Counted from the stretch's first letter, positions 34,621 to 43,909 are shown. The stretch: DNA of 64,000 nucleotides from Rhodobacteraceae bacterium LMO-JJ12 (GCA_021555075.1 JAKGBX010000001.1:1488001-1552000), one strand, 5' to 3'. Notes: a model not told the origin generated them from the letters alone. Numbers and translations: made by a program.

Positions 34621-35519
34621 ACGATATCGACACGGTTGCGCTGAACTTCAGCCCGGCGAGCCTGATGGCGTTGAACGGGGTTCTGGCGATTGTGATGTTT
34701 TCGGTCGCGCTGGATCTGCGGATTGCAGATTTCGGACGGTTGATGAAAGCGCCAAAGCCGCTTTTGACCGGGATCATCTCGCAATTTCTGCTGCTGCCGG
34801 CGCTGACCTTTGGGTTGGTGATGGTGATGCAGCCGCAGGCCTCGATTGCGCTGGGGCTGATCCTTGTGGCGGCTTGTCCGGGGGGCAATATCTCAAACTA
34901 TATTACCCATCGCGCCGGGGGGAATACCGCGCTGTCAGTGTCGTTGACGGCGTTTACCACGGTGGGGGCGATTGTGCTGACACCGCTTAATATTGCGTTC
35001 TGGGGGAACCTCTATGGCCCGTCGCGCGAGATTTTGCAGGCGATCAAGATTGATCCGGTGCAGGTGGCGATTACGGTGATCCTGATGCTGCTGTTGCCGC
35101 TATTGGCGGGCATTGTTCTCAATGAACGGCGTAGGTTTCTGGCGATGCGGCTCAGGGCGCTGATGCAGAAACTCTCATTGGTGATATTCGTCGCCTTCAT
35201 CGTGTTGGCATTACAGGCGAATTGGGCGTTTTTCCTTGGGTATGCGCATCATGTTGCACTGCTTGTGTTCTTGCATAATGCGCTGGCGCTGGCCGGGGGG
35301 TATGGCATTGCCAGCCTTGTGGGGCTGTCGGAATTTGATCGCCGTTCGGTGACGATTGAAACGGGGATTCAGAATTCCGGTCTTGGGCTGATCCTGATTT
35401 TCGGGTTCTTTGGCGGGCTTGGCGGGATGGCCGTGGTGGCCGCGTTCTGGGGCATCTGGCACGCAATCTCGGGCATTGCATTGGCGCGGATCATGTCGCG
35501 CACGGTGGCTGCGCAATGA
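34617..35519 (+). CDS. SBF-type (bile acid:sodium symporter family) transporter
   Basis: A 300-residue membrane protein with about nine or ten helices of the SBF/NTCP fold. The VAACPGGNISNYITHRAGGN block is the conserved sodium- and substrate-binding crossover, and a second conserved block is ETGIQNSGLGLILIF. Bacterial members carry organic acids, sulfonates or pantoate-like compounds, so the family name does not fix the substrate. Its ATG overlaps the monooxygenase stop by four bases (ATGA), which suggests it imports the compound the operon handles. Confidence 0.88.
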   Translation: MNDIDTVALNFSPASLMALNGVLAIVMFSVALDLRIADFGRLMKAPKPLLTGIISQFLLLPALTFGLVMVMQPQASIALGLILVAACPGGNISNYITHRAGGNTALSVSLTAFTTVGAIVLTPLNIAFWGNLYGPSREILQAIKIDPVQVAITVILMLLLPLLAGIVLNERRRFLAMRLRALMQKLSLVIFVAFIVLALQANWAFFLGYAHHVALLVFLHNALALAGGYGIASLVGLSEFDRRSVTIETGIQNSGLGLILIFGFFGGLGGMAVVAAFWGIWHAISGIALARIMSRTVAAQ

Positions 35520-36445
35520 GGCGTGTATTGGTGACAGGAGCCGCCGGGGCAGTGGGCACGGCACTGCTTGGTGAACTTGCCGCGAGTGACTGGGACGTGA
35601 TTGCGACGGATGTGCAGGAACCACGCATGCTGCCCGAGGGCGTTCGGTTCTTGGTGATGGACGTGCGCGGCGGGGATGTTGACCGGGTGATCGGTGAGGT
35701 GCGGCCCGAAGTGGTGGTGCATCTGGCCTCGATTGTGTCGCCGACGACACGCGAATTTGCCCATTCGGTCGATGTTGTGGGGTCACGCAATGTGATTGAC
35801 GCCTGTGTAATGCATGGCGTGCGGCGGTTGGTGGTGACCTCGTCGGGGGCGGCTTATGGCTATCACGCCGACAACCCGGTGCCGCTGCGCGAAAGCGACC
35901 CGGTGCGCGGCAATGTCGAGTTCGCCTATTCCGATCACAAGCGGCAGGTCGAGGAGATGCTGACCGAGGCGCGTGTGGCGCATCCGGCGCTGGAGCAGGT
36001 GGTCTTGCGGGTCGGGACGGTGTTGGGCGAAGGGTTGGAGAACCAGATCACGGCGCTGTTTCACAAGCCGCGCCTGTTGGCGCTGAGAGGCAGCGACAGC
36101 CCGTTCGTGTTCATCTGGACGCGTGATCTGGCGCGTATCCTGCGGCGTGCGGCGGGCGATGGTCCGGCGGGGATTTTCAACGTGGCGGGCGATGGCGCGT
36201 TGGGGGTTGATGATCTGGCCAAGGCGCTGGGCAAACCGGTTTTGCGGTTGCCGGTCTGGGCCGTGAAGCTGGGGCTTGGGGTCGCGAAACCTTTGCGCTT
36301 GTCGCGATATGGGCCGGAGCAGGTGCGCTTTTTGCAATATCGCCCGGTGTTGGATAACACGGCGCTGAAGGGCGAGTTTGGCTATGTGCCGGAGTTGAGC
36401 AGCGCCGAAGTGTTTGATCTCTGGCGCAAGGCGGCGGGGCTGTGA
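35516..36445 (+). CDS. NAD-dependent epimerase/dehydratase (extended SDR)
   Basis: A 309-residue extended short-chain dehydrogenase. The nucleotide motif GAAGAVG is at 8-14, the catalytic pair is Tyr138 and Lys142 (YSDHK), and TSSGAAYG supplies the serine region at about 109-115. The C-terminal half is long enough for a sugar or sterol-like ligand. Overlap with the transporter stop is four bases (ATGA). It could act on a sugar nucleotide or, in this catabolic-looking context, on a 3-hydroxy compound such as a steroid. Confidence 0.88.
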   Translation: MRRVLVTGAAGAVGTALLGELAASDWDVIATDVQEPRMLPEGVRFLVMDVRGGDVDRVIGEVRPEVVVHLASIVSPTTREFAHSVDVVGSRNVIDACVMHGVRRLVVTSSGAAYGYHADNPVPLRESDPVRGNVEFAYSDHKRQVEEMLTEARVAHPALEQVVLRVGTVLGEGLENQITALFHKPRLLALRGSDSPFVFIWTRDLARILRRAAGDGPAGIFNVAGDGALGVDDLAKALGKPVLRLPVWAVKLGLGVAKPLRLSRYGPEQVRFLQYRPVLDNTALKGEFGYVPELSSAEVFDLWRKAAGL

Positions 36446-37212
36446 GCAAGACGGCGGTGATCACTGGCGGGGCCGGGGGGATGGGATTGGCGCTTGACGC
36501 GGGATTGCGCGCACGCGGCTGGCGCACGGTTCTGATTGATCTGCCGGGGCAAGCGTTGGAGGCATTGGAACCCATGGCAGAGCGCAAGGTTCTGGCCTGC
36601 GATCTGTGCGATGGGGCGGCGATGCGGGCGGTTTGTGACGGGCTGCGCAAAGACTGTGCGTCGATTGATCTGGTGATTTACAATGCCGGGATCACGCAGG
36701 TTGGGGCGTTTGACGCGCTGTCGGAGGCGGCGCATCGAAAGGTTTTTGAAATCAACTATTTCGCGGCCACCAACATGGCGCGTGAACTTTTGGAGGATGT
36801 GCGGGCGGCGCGCGGTATTCATCTGGTGATGTCGTCGGTTGCGGGTTTTTCGCCGCTGATTCACAGGACCGCCTATGCGGCGAGCAAACACGCGCTGGAA
36901 GGGTTTATGAAATCGCTGCGCTCGGAAGAAAAGGCGTTTGGCGTCAGGTGCCTGATTGCGGCCCCAAGCTTTGTGGCGACCAATATCGGCAGGGCGGATG
37001 AGCAGGCCGATGGAACCTCGCGCCCCGGATCGGCAAGCGATGGAATCGACGTGATGTCACCCCAAGCGGCGGCGGAGGTGATCCTGCGCGGGGTTGAGAG
37101 AGAGCGTGATTTCATACCTGTGGGGCGCATGGCGCGGATTGCGTCATTGGTAAACCGGCTTTCTCCTGCGCTGTATCAACGCTTGATGGAGCGTAGTGTC
37201 AGGCAGCGGTAG
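36442..37212 (+). CDS. Short-chain dehydrogenase/reductase
   Basis: A 256-residue classical SDR with TGGAGGMG at 8-15, NAG at 81-83, and the Ser132, Tyr145, Lys149 triad (TAYAASKHA). The start is GTG at 36442, forming a GTGA overlap with the epimerase stop. It ends the four-gene operon and probably oxidises or reduces an alcohol/ketone formed by the partner enzymes. The C-terminal LSPALYQRLMER region is typical of DltE/YqjQ-like SDRs that handle bulky substrates. The substrate is unknown. Confidence 0.9.
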   Translation: MSKTAVITGGAGGMGLALDAGLRARGWRTVLIDLPGQALEALEPMAERKVLACDLCDGAAMRAVCDGLRKDCASIDLVIYNAGITQVGAFDALSEAAHRKVFEINYFAATNMARELLEDVRAARGIHLVMSSVAGFSPLIHRTAYAASKHALEGFMKSLRSEEKAFGVRCLIAAPSFVATNIGRADEQADGTSRPGSASDGIDVMSPQAAAEVILRGVERERDFIPVGRMARIASLVNRLSPALYQRLMERSVRQR

Positions 37213-37298
37213 GTGTTTCGGGGAAGAGGCGGCGCGGCATTGCCATGCGCAGGCAGGGGGCCGCCCGAACCCGATCATCTGGTTTCCATGATCTGAGG

Positions 37299-38204
37299 TT
37301 ACTTCGTCGGTGGCCAATTCAGGGCGATACCATGCGCCGCGGCCAGGTCGGCTTGGGTTTGTGTGAGCGGCTGGTAGGACACGAATTCGCTACCCGAGCA
37401 GGCGGGCAGGCCCAGGGCCGCGATCAAAGGTGCGTCGTAGTGGCCGGACAACAGCAGGATGCCTTCGCGCGCCAAGTGGTCGCGCGTGCCTTTGCCTTTG
37501 TCGGATCGGATGCGCCGCATGAAGTCTTGCTGTTGCGCCACGGCTTCGACCACGTCGCGGGTGATGGGTTGGCGTTGAACCTCGCGGAACAGATTGGCCA
37601 TACGATGATTGCCGGATTGCCCCGCGAAAATACGCGCGATTACATCGGCCGGCACGGTGCGCCAGAAATTCGGCGGGTAGGGGTGGTCACGCAACAGCCA
37701 AAGTATGTTGGCGAATCCCGACGCCGAGACGCTTTTCTTGGAATCCTTGTTCTGGCCGAGGGTCAGGTATTGGGGGCGCGCCACGATCAGGCCGAGATAG
37801 CATTTTGCCCGCACTTCGTCGGCGGCCACCAGAATGCAGGGGTGGTCGATGGCCTCGGTCGGAATCATCCAGTTGCTGCCCATGGTGTTCTTGATGTCCA
37901 CATCGTGTCCGAGAATGACGGTATCGAGCTTGCCTTTGGGCAGGCGCAGCATGGCGCGTAGTTCAATTTCGACGCGGGTGCCGATGTAGGTTTTTTCGGT
38001 TTTTTCCAGTTCGTCATAGGAGCGCCGCCCGGTTTTCGGGGTCATGATCACGTCGTCAACGCATTGGCGCAGCATGGCGGAGAACCTGGTCGCCAAAGCC
38101 GCACCCCCGCCAGCGCGCCGAGTGATTTCATCGCCGATTGCGCTCAGCAGGGTGTGATCGCGGTGGCCCGCGATGACCATGCTATCTGGAATGGTTTTCT
38201 TCAA
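37299..38204 (-). CDS. NaeI-like type IIE restriction endonuclease
   Basis: A 301-residue protein resembling NaeI, which cuts GCCGGC only when a second site occupies its C-terminal domain. The catalytic layout Asp94 (KLDTVILG), Asp103 and Lys105 (DVDIKNTMGSNW) repeats the spacing of NaeI Asp86, Asp95, Lys97, with an upstream Glu at 79 or 81 (RVEIELR). Residues about 170-301 would be the second DNA-binding (Topo-like) domain. The start is unsettled: TTG 38204, or ATG 38180. It lies 67 bases after its methyltransferase. Confidence 0.82.
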   Translation of the reverse strand: MKKTIPDSMVIAGHRDHTLLSAIGDEITRRAGGGAALATRFSAMLRQCVDDVIMTPKTGRRSYDELEKTEKTYIGTRVEIELRAMLRLPKGKLDTVILGHDVDIKNTMGSNWMIPTEAIDHPCILVAADEVRAKCYLGLIVARPQYLTLGQNKDSKKSVSASGFANILWLLRDHPYPPNFWRTVPADVIARIFAGQSGNHRMANLFREVQRQPITRDVVEAVAQQQDFMRRIRSDKGKGTRDHLAREGILLLSGHYDAPLIAALGLPACSGSEFVSYQPLTQTQADLAAAHGIALNWPPTK

Positions 38205-38271
38205 ATTGCCCGCAGCCCTGTGAAACCGTTGTTTACCGGCAAGCTGTCACAAGTGGGAGGGCTTGGGAAGT

Positions 38272-39231
38272 TCAGCCGTTGACGGCGCGCAGCACCCGCT
38301 TGCGCAGAGCTTTGGCGATCTGCGCCGATACGGCCTGAGCGACGGGGGGCGGAAAGGCGTTGCCGACCTGCCGATAGGCGTTGGTCTTGGCGCCTGTAAA
38401 ATGCCAGTCGTCCGGGAAGCCTTGGATGCGAGCCACCATTGGCACCGTCAGGCGCGGCATGCCGATGTGCGAGGGGTCGGGGGCTTCGGGCGCAATGGTG
38501 CGCCCTTCGACACCCAGCGTGGCCCATGCGGCGCGCGCACGGGTGGGGCCAAGATCGGGGCCGCCGTGTTTCTTGGAGCCGCCCACGATGGTCGGGGCAA
38601 TTTCGTCGGCCTTTGCAGCCCAGTCGTCGGCACCGCGCCAGCCGCGCGCGGCCATGAGATCGCGCAGGGTTTCGCCAACGGTGGGCGGGTTGTGCGGATT
38701 GGGCTCTGGCCAGTCAAAGAAGTCTGCACGCTCCTTTTGAACCGCCACAATCACCACGCGCGGGCGCAGTTGCGGCACGCCATAATCTGATGCATTGAGA
38801 AGCCGCCAATCGGTCTTGTAGCCCAGCTTGTCGAGCTGCTTTTTCAGCCGTTCGCGATAGTCGTGGAATACAGCGTCGAGAAATCCGCGCACGTTTTCAA
38901 TCATCACGGCGCGGGGGCGGGCGGCATCTACAATGTCGATGGCATCGTTGAACAGGTTGCGTTCGTCCTGCTCGCCCAGCTGTTTGCCGGCGACGGAAAA
39001 GGGCGGGCAAGGTAGGCCACCGGCCAACAGGTCCATGCCCTTGTAATCAGCGGCGCGCTCCTTGAAGAGTCGCATGTCTTCTTCGAGGACATTCCATTCG
39101 GGGCGATTGTGGCGCAGCGTGTTGCAGCAGTGTTTGTCGATCTCGACCAGCGCGGTGTGGGCGAATCCGGCTTTTTCCAGCCCGAGGGCCTGACCGCCGG
39201 CACCGGCGCAAAGTTCTACGGATGTCAGCAT
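38272..39231 (-). CDS. DNA cytosine-5 methyltransferase of the NaeI-like system
   Basis: A 319-residue C5 methyltransferase with motif I (ELCAGAGGQALGLE), the catalytic GLPCPPFSVAG with Cys75, the ENVRG motif IV, and the C-terminal RQVGNAFPPPVAQAV motifs IX-X. The target recognition region is about 180-260. It should protect the sites cut by the adjacent nuclease, probably GCCGGC by analogy. ATG 39231 gives the family start MLTSVELCAG; the frame opens eight codons earlier. Transcribed first, before the nuclease, as expected for safe establishment. Confidence 0.9.
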   Translation of the reverse strand: MLTSVELCAGAGGQALGLEKAGFAHTALVEIDKHCCNTLRHNRPEWNVLEEDMRLFKERAADYKGMDLLAGGLPCPPFSVAGKQLGEQDERNLFNDAIDIVDAARPRAVMIENVRGFLDAVFHDYRERLKKQLDKLGYKTDWRLLNASDYGVPQLRPRVVIVAVQKERADFFDWPEPNPHNPPTVGETLRDLMAARGWRGADDWAAKADEIAPTIVGGSKKHGGPDLGPTRARAAWATLGVEGRTIAPEAPDPSHIGMPRLTVPMVARIQGFPDDWHFTGAKTNAYRQVGNAFPPPVAQAVSAQIAKALRKRVLRAVNG

Positions 39232-39403
39232 GTTGCCCGCCCTCTTTTCGCACATACAACGCGTTGTGGTCGCCTAGATCAACAGGCGACTCGACGTTGC
39301 ATGAATGTTCCTAATTCGTTCTTACTTGCTTTGGGCAGGTCGGGCAAGCCCGGGCGGGTGGCAATCTGTTGCCCCGTCGCTATCCCAGCGTCAGAAACAG
39401 AAA

Positions 39404-39421
39404 GGCCGCCCGGAGGCGGCC
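39404..39421 (-). terminator. Terminator after tRNA-Gly
   Basis: GGCCGCC and GGCGGCC form a perfect 7-bp stem with a four-base loop, followed on the minus strand by TTTCTGTTTCTG. It lies 33 bases beyond the tRNA-Gly 3' end. Confidence 0.65.
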
Positions 39422-39453
39422 CTGTCTCGCTAACCGTGGGTATTCGGTTAATT

Positions 39454-39528
39454 TGGAGCGGGCGAAGAGATTCGAACTCTCGACCCTAACCTTGGCAAGG
39501 TTATGCTCTACCCCTGAGCTACGCCCGC
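39454..39528 (-). tRNA. tRNA-Gly (GCC)
   Basis: A complete cloverleaf reads on the minus strand. The acceptor stem GCGGGCG/CGCCCGC has discriminator T and encoded CCA. The D arm is AGCTCAGGGGTAGAGC, the anticodon loop contains GCC, and the T loop is TTCGAAT. Confidence 0.95.
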
Positions 39529-39654
39529 ATCCTTGAGTGAGGCGGAGATATGAAATCTGGCCCGGGGCTGCAAGGGGAAAAACGCGCCAAAGTGAAAGAT
39601 TTTCATCTTATGACCCGCCCATCGGGCCAGCGGCCCCCTCACGCGGGCCTTTGG

Positions 39655-40044
39655 TCAGATCAAGACCAGCACCAGATTGGCAATCGACAGGGCCAACAGC
39701 AAGACAAAGGTCAGCGTTGCGCCGCCACCCCGGCCCGGGGACCAATGGGGCAGACGCCCCATGCCGAAAGCGTGCAAACCTCGTGCAACCAGCAAGGTGA
39801 GCCCGCTGACGTGCAGCCAAGTGGACCCCAGGCCGTTCACCTCGGCCAAACCCATGAGGATCAGCAGCATGGGAACGTATTCGACAAAATTGGCGTGTGT
39901 GCGCATGGCGTTGGCCATGATCGGGTCGCCCTTGTCACCGGACATTACCTTGCGGCGGCCGCGCTGCACCACGACCCAAGAGCTGAGGCCAAGGTAGAAC
40001 AGCCCGAGCAAGCCAGCATAAAGGGTTGTGACGGCAAGTGACAT
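39655..40044 (-). CDS. MAPEG-family membrane protein
   Basis: A 129-residue membrane protein with four predicted helices. It has the MAPEG signature around MANAMRTHANFVEYVPMLLILMGLAEV (about residues 43-68) and a second ARGLHAFGMG block. MAPEG proteins include microsomal glutathione transferases and eicosanoid enzymes; bacterial members like this (YecN type) have no fixed role. It is separate from pyruvate carboxylase by terminator-like hairpins and from tRNA-Gly by 126 bases. Confidence 0.85.
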   Translation of the reverse strand: MSLAVTTLYAGLLGLFYLGLSSWVVVQRGRRKVMSGDKGDPIMANAMRTHANFVEYVPMLLILMGLAEVNGLGSTWLHVSGLTLLVARGLHAFGMGRLPHWSPGRGGGATLTFVLLLALSIANLVLVLI

Positions 40045-40067
40045 GAGACCTCTCCGGAATATGAAAT

Positions 40068-40095
40068 ACCCGGCCAGTCTGACGATTGGCCGGGT
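40068..40095 (-). terminator. Hairpin between pyc and the MAPEG gene
   Basis: ACCCGGCCA and TGGCCGGGT make a perfect 9-bp stem with a 10-base loop, followed on the minus strand by ATTTCATATT. It lies 142 bases past the pyc stop and can end the pyc transcript. Confidence 0.6.
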
Positions 40096-40197
40096 GTTTG
40101 CAAAGCGTGACGTCGCGGGGATGTTAAAGCGTTCCGCCTTAACCTGACGTCAGGGATGGGGCGGAGCGCCGTGCAGCAGATAGGTTCCGCGCGTGAC

Positions 40198-40226
40198 GCC
40201 CAAAACCCGTGTTTCAGGTTTTGGGC
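40198..40226 (-). terminator. Hairpin just after the pyc stop
   Basis: GCCCAAAACC and GGTTTTGGGC form a perfect 10-bp stem with a nine-base loop, 10 bases after the pyc stop. No T-tract follows on the minus strand, so it may protect the 3' end rather than terminate. Confidence 0.45.
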
Positions 40227-40236
40227 GCGGGACGCT

Positions 40237-43200
40237 TTATTCGAACTCGATCAGCAGATCCTTGGCGTCAATTTGCGTGCCGGGTTGGACGTGCACGGCT
40301 TTGACCGTGGCGTCGCGTTCGGCGTGGATGCCGGTTTCCATCTTCATCGCCTCAATCGTGAGCAGCATGTCGCCTTCGCGCACCTGTTGACCGGCGCTGA
40401 CCACGACCGAAGCGACCACGCCGGGCATTGGCGCGCCGATATGGCTGGGGTCGCCCTCGATCGCCTTGGGGCGTTGGGCGGTCTGGGATTTCACCAGGCG
40501 GTTGGGCACGCGGATCACCCGGGGCTGACCGTTGAGTTCAAAGAACACCTTCACTTCGCCGTCTTCGTTGGTTTCGCTGATCGCCTGGCAGCGGATTTCA
40601 AGCGTCTTGCCGGGGTCGATCTCGGTCGAGATCTCGTCGCCCGGTTCCATGCCGTAAAAGAACGTCTTGGTGGGCAGTGTGCGCACCGGGCCATAGGTGC
40701 GATGACGGCCCATGTAATCGAGGAAGACCTTGGGATACATCAGGTATCCGTTGAGGTCTTCGTTGTCGAACTTGAAGCCTTCGAGCTCCTTTGACAGATC
40801 TTCGCGGGTTTTTTCCAGATCGACCGGGGCGAGATGTTTGCCGGGGCGTTCGGTGTTTGGGGCTTCGTCTTTCAACACCTTCTTGACGATCGTGTCGGGG
40901 AAGCCGCCGGGAGGCTGACCAAGATTGCCGCGCATCATGTCGATTACCGAGTCGGGGAAGGCGACATCGGTTTCGGGGTCTTCCACATCGGCGCGGGAGA
41001 GGCCTTGGGAGATCATCATCAAGGCCATGTCGCCAACCACTTTTGAGCTGGGCGTGACCTTTACGATGTCGCCGAACATATGGTTCACATCGGCGTAGGC
41101 CTGCGCCACTTCGGGCCAGCGCTCTTCAAGCCCGAGCGAGCGGGCCTGGGCCTTGAGGTTGGTGAACTGACCGCCGGGCATTTCGTGCAGGTAGACCTCG
41201 GAGGCGGGGGCCATGAGGCCGGATTCAAACGCGGCGTATTGGGTGCGGACCTGCCCCCAATAGTTGGAAATCTCGCGAATTGCGGAGATGTCGAGCCCGG
41301 TGTCGCGCTCGGTATTGTCGAGGGCTTCGACGATGGAACCGAGGCACGCCTGCGAGGTGCCGCCCGAAAACGCATCCATCGCCAGATCGGCGGCGTCGAC
41401 GCCTGCATCGGCGGCGGCGATAATGGTCGCCCCGGCGACGCCCGAGGTGTCATGGGTGTGGAAGTGAATCGGCAGGCCGGTTTCGTCCTTGAGCGCCTTG
41501 ATCAGTACGCGCGCGGCGGCGGGTTTCAAAAGGCCAGCCATGTCCTTGAGGCCAAGCACATGCGCGCCGGCGGCTTCGAGATCCTTGGCCATGCCGACAT
41601 AGTATTTCAGGTCGTATTTGGCGCGGTCGGGGTCGAGGATATCGCCAGTATAGCAGATCGTGCCTTCGCAGATCTTGCCGCTTTCGATCACGGCGTCCAT
41701 GGCGACGCGCATGTTTTCAACCCAGTTGAGGCTGTCAAAGACGCGGAAGATGTCGATGCCGGTTTCAGCCGCTTGCCGCACGAATTCCTGCACCACGTTG
41801 TCGGGGTAGTTGGTGTAGCCGACGCCGTTGGAGGCGCGCAGCAGCATTTGAGTGAGCGTATTGGGCATGGCCGCGCGCAGATCGCGCAGGCGCTGCCAAG
41901 GGCATTCCTGCAAGAAGCGATAGGCCACATCGAAAGTGGCTCCGCCCCAGCATTCGACCGAGAACAGGCCGGGCAGGTTGGCGGCGTAGGCGGGCGCGAC
42001 CTTGATCATGTCGATCGAGCGCATCCGCGTGGCCAGAAGCGATTGGTGGCCGTCACGCATGGTGGTGTCGGTGATCAGAAGCTGTTTCTGGGCCTTCATC
42101 CAGTCGGCCACGGCCTTGGGGCCTTTTTCAACGAGCAGGTTCTTGGCGCCGGATGGCGGGCGGTCTGTTCGCAGCTTGGGCGGACGAGGCTCTTTCAGGT
42201 CGGCGGGCGGTTTGGGGCGATCTTGGGTTTCGGGGTGACCGTTAACCGAGATGTCGGCAATGTAGGTCAGCACCTTGGTGCCGCGGTCGCGGCGCTTCTT
42301 GAACTGAAAGAGGGCAGGCGTTTCGTCGATGAAACTGGTTGTGTAATCGTTGTTTACGAACGACGGGTGTTTGAGCAGGTTTTCAACAAAGGCGATGTTG
42401 GTGGAAACGCCACGAATGCGGAATTCGCGCAGGGCGCGGTCCATCCGGGCGATGGCCATTTCAGGGGTCGGCGCCCAAGCGGTGATCTTGGTCAGAAGGC
42501 TGTCATAATAGCGTGTGATGATGCCGCCCGCGTAGGCGGTGCCGCCATCGAGCCGGATGCCCATGCCCGTGGCCGAGCGATAAGCGGTGATGCGGCCATA
42601 GTCGGGGATGAAGTTGTTCTGCGGGTCTTCGGTCGTGACGCGGCATTGCAGGGCGTGGCCATTGAGGGTGACATGGTCCTGATCAGGTTTGCCGGTGGCC
42701 TGGGCGATGGTCTTGCCCTCGGCGATGAGGATCTGGGCGCGCACGATGTCGATGCCGGTGACCTCTTCGGTGACGGTATGTTCGACCTGCACGCGCGGGT
42801 TTACTTCGATGAAGTAGAATTGGCTGGTGTCCATATCCATAAGGAATTCGACTGTGCCGGCGCATTCGTAATTGACGTGTTTGCAGATCTTGTATCCGAG
42901 TTCGCAAATCTCGGCGCGCTGCAGGTCGGTGAGGTAGGGGGCGGGGGCGCGTTCGACCACCTTTTGGTTGCGCCGCTGAACCGAGCAATCGCGCTCAAAC
43001 AGGTGATACATGCCGCCGTGCTTGTCGCCCAGTATCTGCACCTCGACATGGCGCGCACGGGTGATCATCTTTTCGAGATACCCTTCGCCATTGCCAAAGG
43101 CGGCTTCGGCTTCGCGGCGTCCTTCGAGCACCTTTTCTTCCAACTCGCTTTCCGACTGAATCGGGCGCATGCCGCGCCCGCCGCCGCCCCAGGAGGCCTT

Positions 43201-43680
43201 GAGCATCAAGGGATAGCCGACTTCCGAGGCCTGTTTGCGCGTGTCGGTCATGTCATCGCCCAAAACCTCGGTGGCGGGGATGACGGGGACACCGGCTTCG
43301 ATTGCGACGCGCCGCGCGCTGGCCTTGTCGCCGAGCGCGCGCATGGTGCTGGCCTTGGGGCCGATGAAGGCGATTCCGGCGGCGTCGCAGGCATCAACAA
43401 AATCGGGGTTTTCGCTGAGCAGGCCATAGCCCGGATGGATCGCATCGGCGCCGCAATCCTTGGCTACGCGGATGATGTCGTCAATGCAGAGGTATGCCGC
43501 GACGGGCCCGAGTCCTTCGCCGATTCGGTAGGCTTCATCCGCTTTGAAACGATGCAGGCAGAGCTTGTCCTCTTCGGCATAGACCGCGACGGTGCGCTTG
43601 CCCATCTCGTTGGCGGCGCGCATCACGCGGATGGCGATTTCGCCCCGGTTGGCGATGAGGATTTTCTTGAAGTCTGGCAT
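40237..43680 (-). CDS. pyc: Pyruvate carboxylase
   Basis: Pyruvate carboxylase makes oxaloacetate from pyruvate, bicarbonate and ATP, refilling the TCA cycle. The single 1147-residue chain holds biotin carboxylase (about 1-455, ATP loop GGGGRGMR at 165-172), carboxyltransferase (about 530-810, starting at DTTMRDGHQS), the PYC/OADA domain, and biotinyl carrier with Lys1113 in EAMKMETG. ATG 43680 follows AAGGGA and gives the family N-terminus; the frame stays open 33 codons upstream. A long open frame on the other strand (41080-43776) is only its shadow. Confidence 0.97.
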   Translation of the reverse strand: MPDFKKILIANRGEIAIRVMRAANEMGKRTVAVYAEEDKLCLHRFKADEAYRIGEGLGPVAAYLCIDDIIRVAKDCGADAIHPGYGLLSENPDFVDACDAAGIAFIGPKASTMRALGDKASARRVAIEAGVPVIPATEVLGDDMTDTRKQASEVGYPLMLKASWGGGGRGMRPIQSESELEEKVLEGRREAEAAFGNGEGYLEKMITRARHVEVQILGDKHGGMYHLFERDCSVQRRNQKVVERAPAPYLTDLQRAEICELGYKICKHVNYECAGTVEFLMDMDTSQFYFIEVNPRVQVEHTVTEEVTGIDIVRAQILIAEGKTIAQATGKPDQDHVTLNGHALQCRVTTEDPQNNFIPDYGRITAYRSATGMGIRLDGGTAYAGGIITRYYDSLLTKITAWAPTPEMAIARMDRALREFRIRGVSTNIAFVENLLKHPSFVNNDYTTSFIDETPALFQFKKRRDRGTKVLTYIADISVNGHPETQDRPKPPADLKEPRPPKLRTDRPPSGAKNLLVEKGPKAVADWMKAQKQLLITDTTMRDGHQSLLATRMRSIDMIKVAPAYAANLPGLFSVECWGGATFDVAYRFLQECPWQRLRDLRAAMPNTLTQMLLRASNGVGYTNYPDNVVQEFVRQAAETGIDIFRVFDSLNWVENMRVAMDAVIESGKICEGTICYTGDILDPDRAKYDLKYYVGMAKDLEAAGAHVLGLKDMAGLLKPAAARVLIKALKDETGLPIHFHTHDTSGVAGATIIAAADAGVDAADLAMDAFSGGTSQACLGSIVEALDNTERDTGLDISAIREISNYWGQVRTQYAAFESGLMAPASEVYLHEMPGGQFTNLKAQARSLGLEERWPEVAQAYADVNHMFGDIVKVTPSSKVVGDMALMMISQGLSRADVEDPETDVAFPDSVIDMMRGNLGQPPGGFPDTIVKKVLKDEAPNTERPGKHLAPVDLEKTREDLSKELEGFKFDNEDLNGYLMYPKVFLDYMGRHRTYGPVRTLPTKTFFYGMEPGDEISTEIDPGKTLEIRCQAISETNEDGEVKVFFELNGQPRVIRVPNRLVKSQTAQRPKAIEGDPSHIGAPMPGVVASVVVSAGQQVREGDMLLTIEAMKMETGIHAERDATVKAVHVQPGTQIDAKDLLIEFE

Positions 43681-43909
43681 CGGGTATCCCTTGGGTTGTT
43701 CGGTATTCCGCTGTGGCTTGCGCGATTTGCTAGCGCGATGCCGCATCGCAGCGCAAGCGTTGCTGTGTCTGAGTGACAAAAATTATCGACATTTTCGCTC
43801 CAATTGCATCCGCGCGAACTTTTCTTTCCTTTGAGAGGTAAGTGACGCAGTTTTTATTCGCGACGTAAGGGAGGCCGACAGCGGAAGGCGGCAGCTATGT
43901 CTTCGCAGC

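Noticed and set aside
37299-39528. Prophage or integrative element at tRNA-Gly
   Set aside because: No integrase and no duplicated tRNA end were found near the restriction-modification genes, so only proximity can be stated.
41080-43776. An 898-codon open frame on the plus strand across pyc
   Set aside because: It lies wholly opposite pyruvate carboxylase, whose full set of domains is intact. The frame reflects GC-rich codon bias and shows no protein family features.
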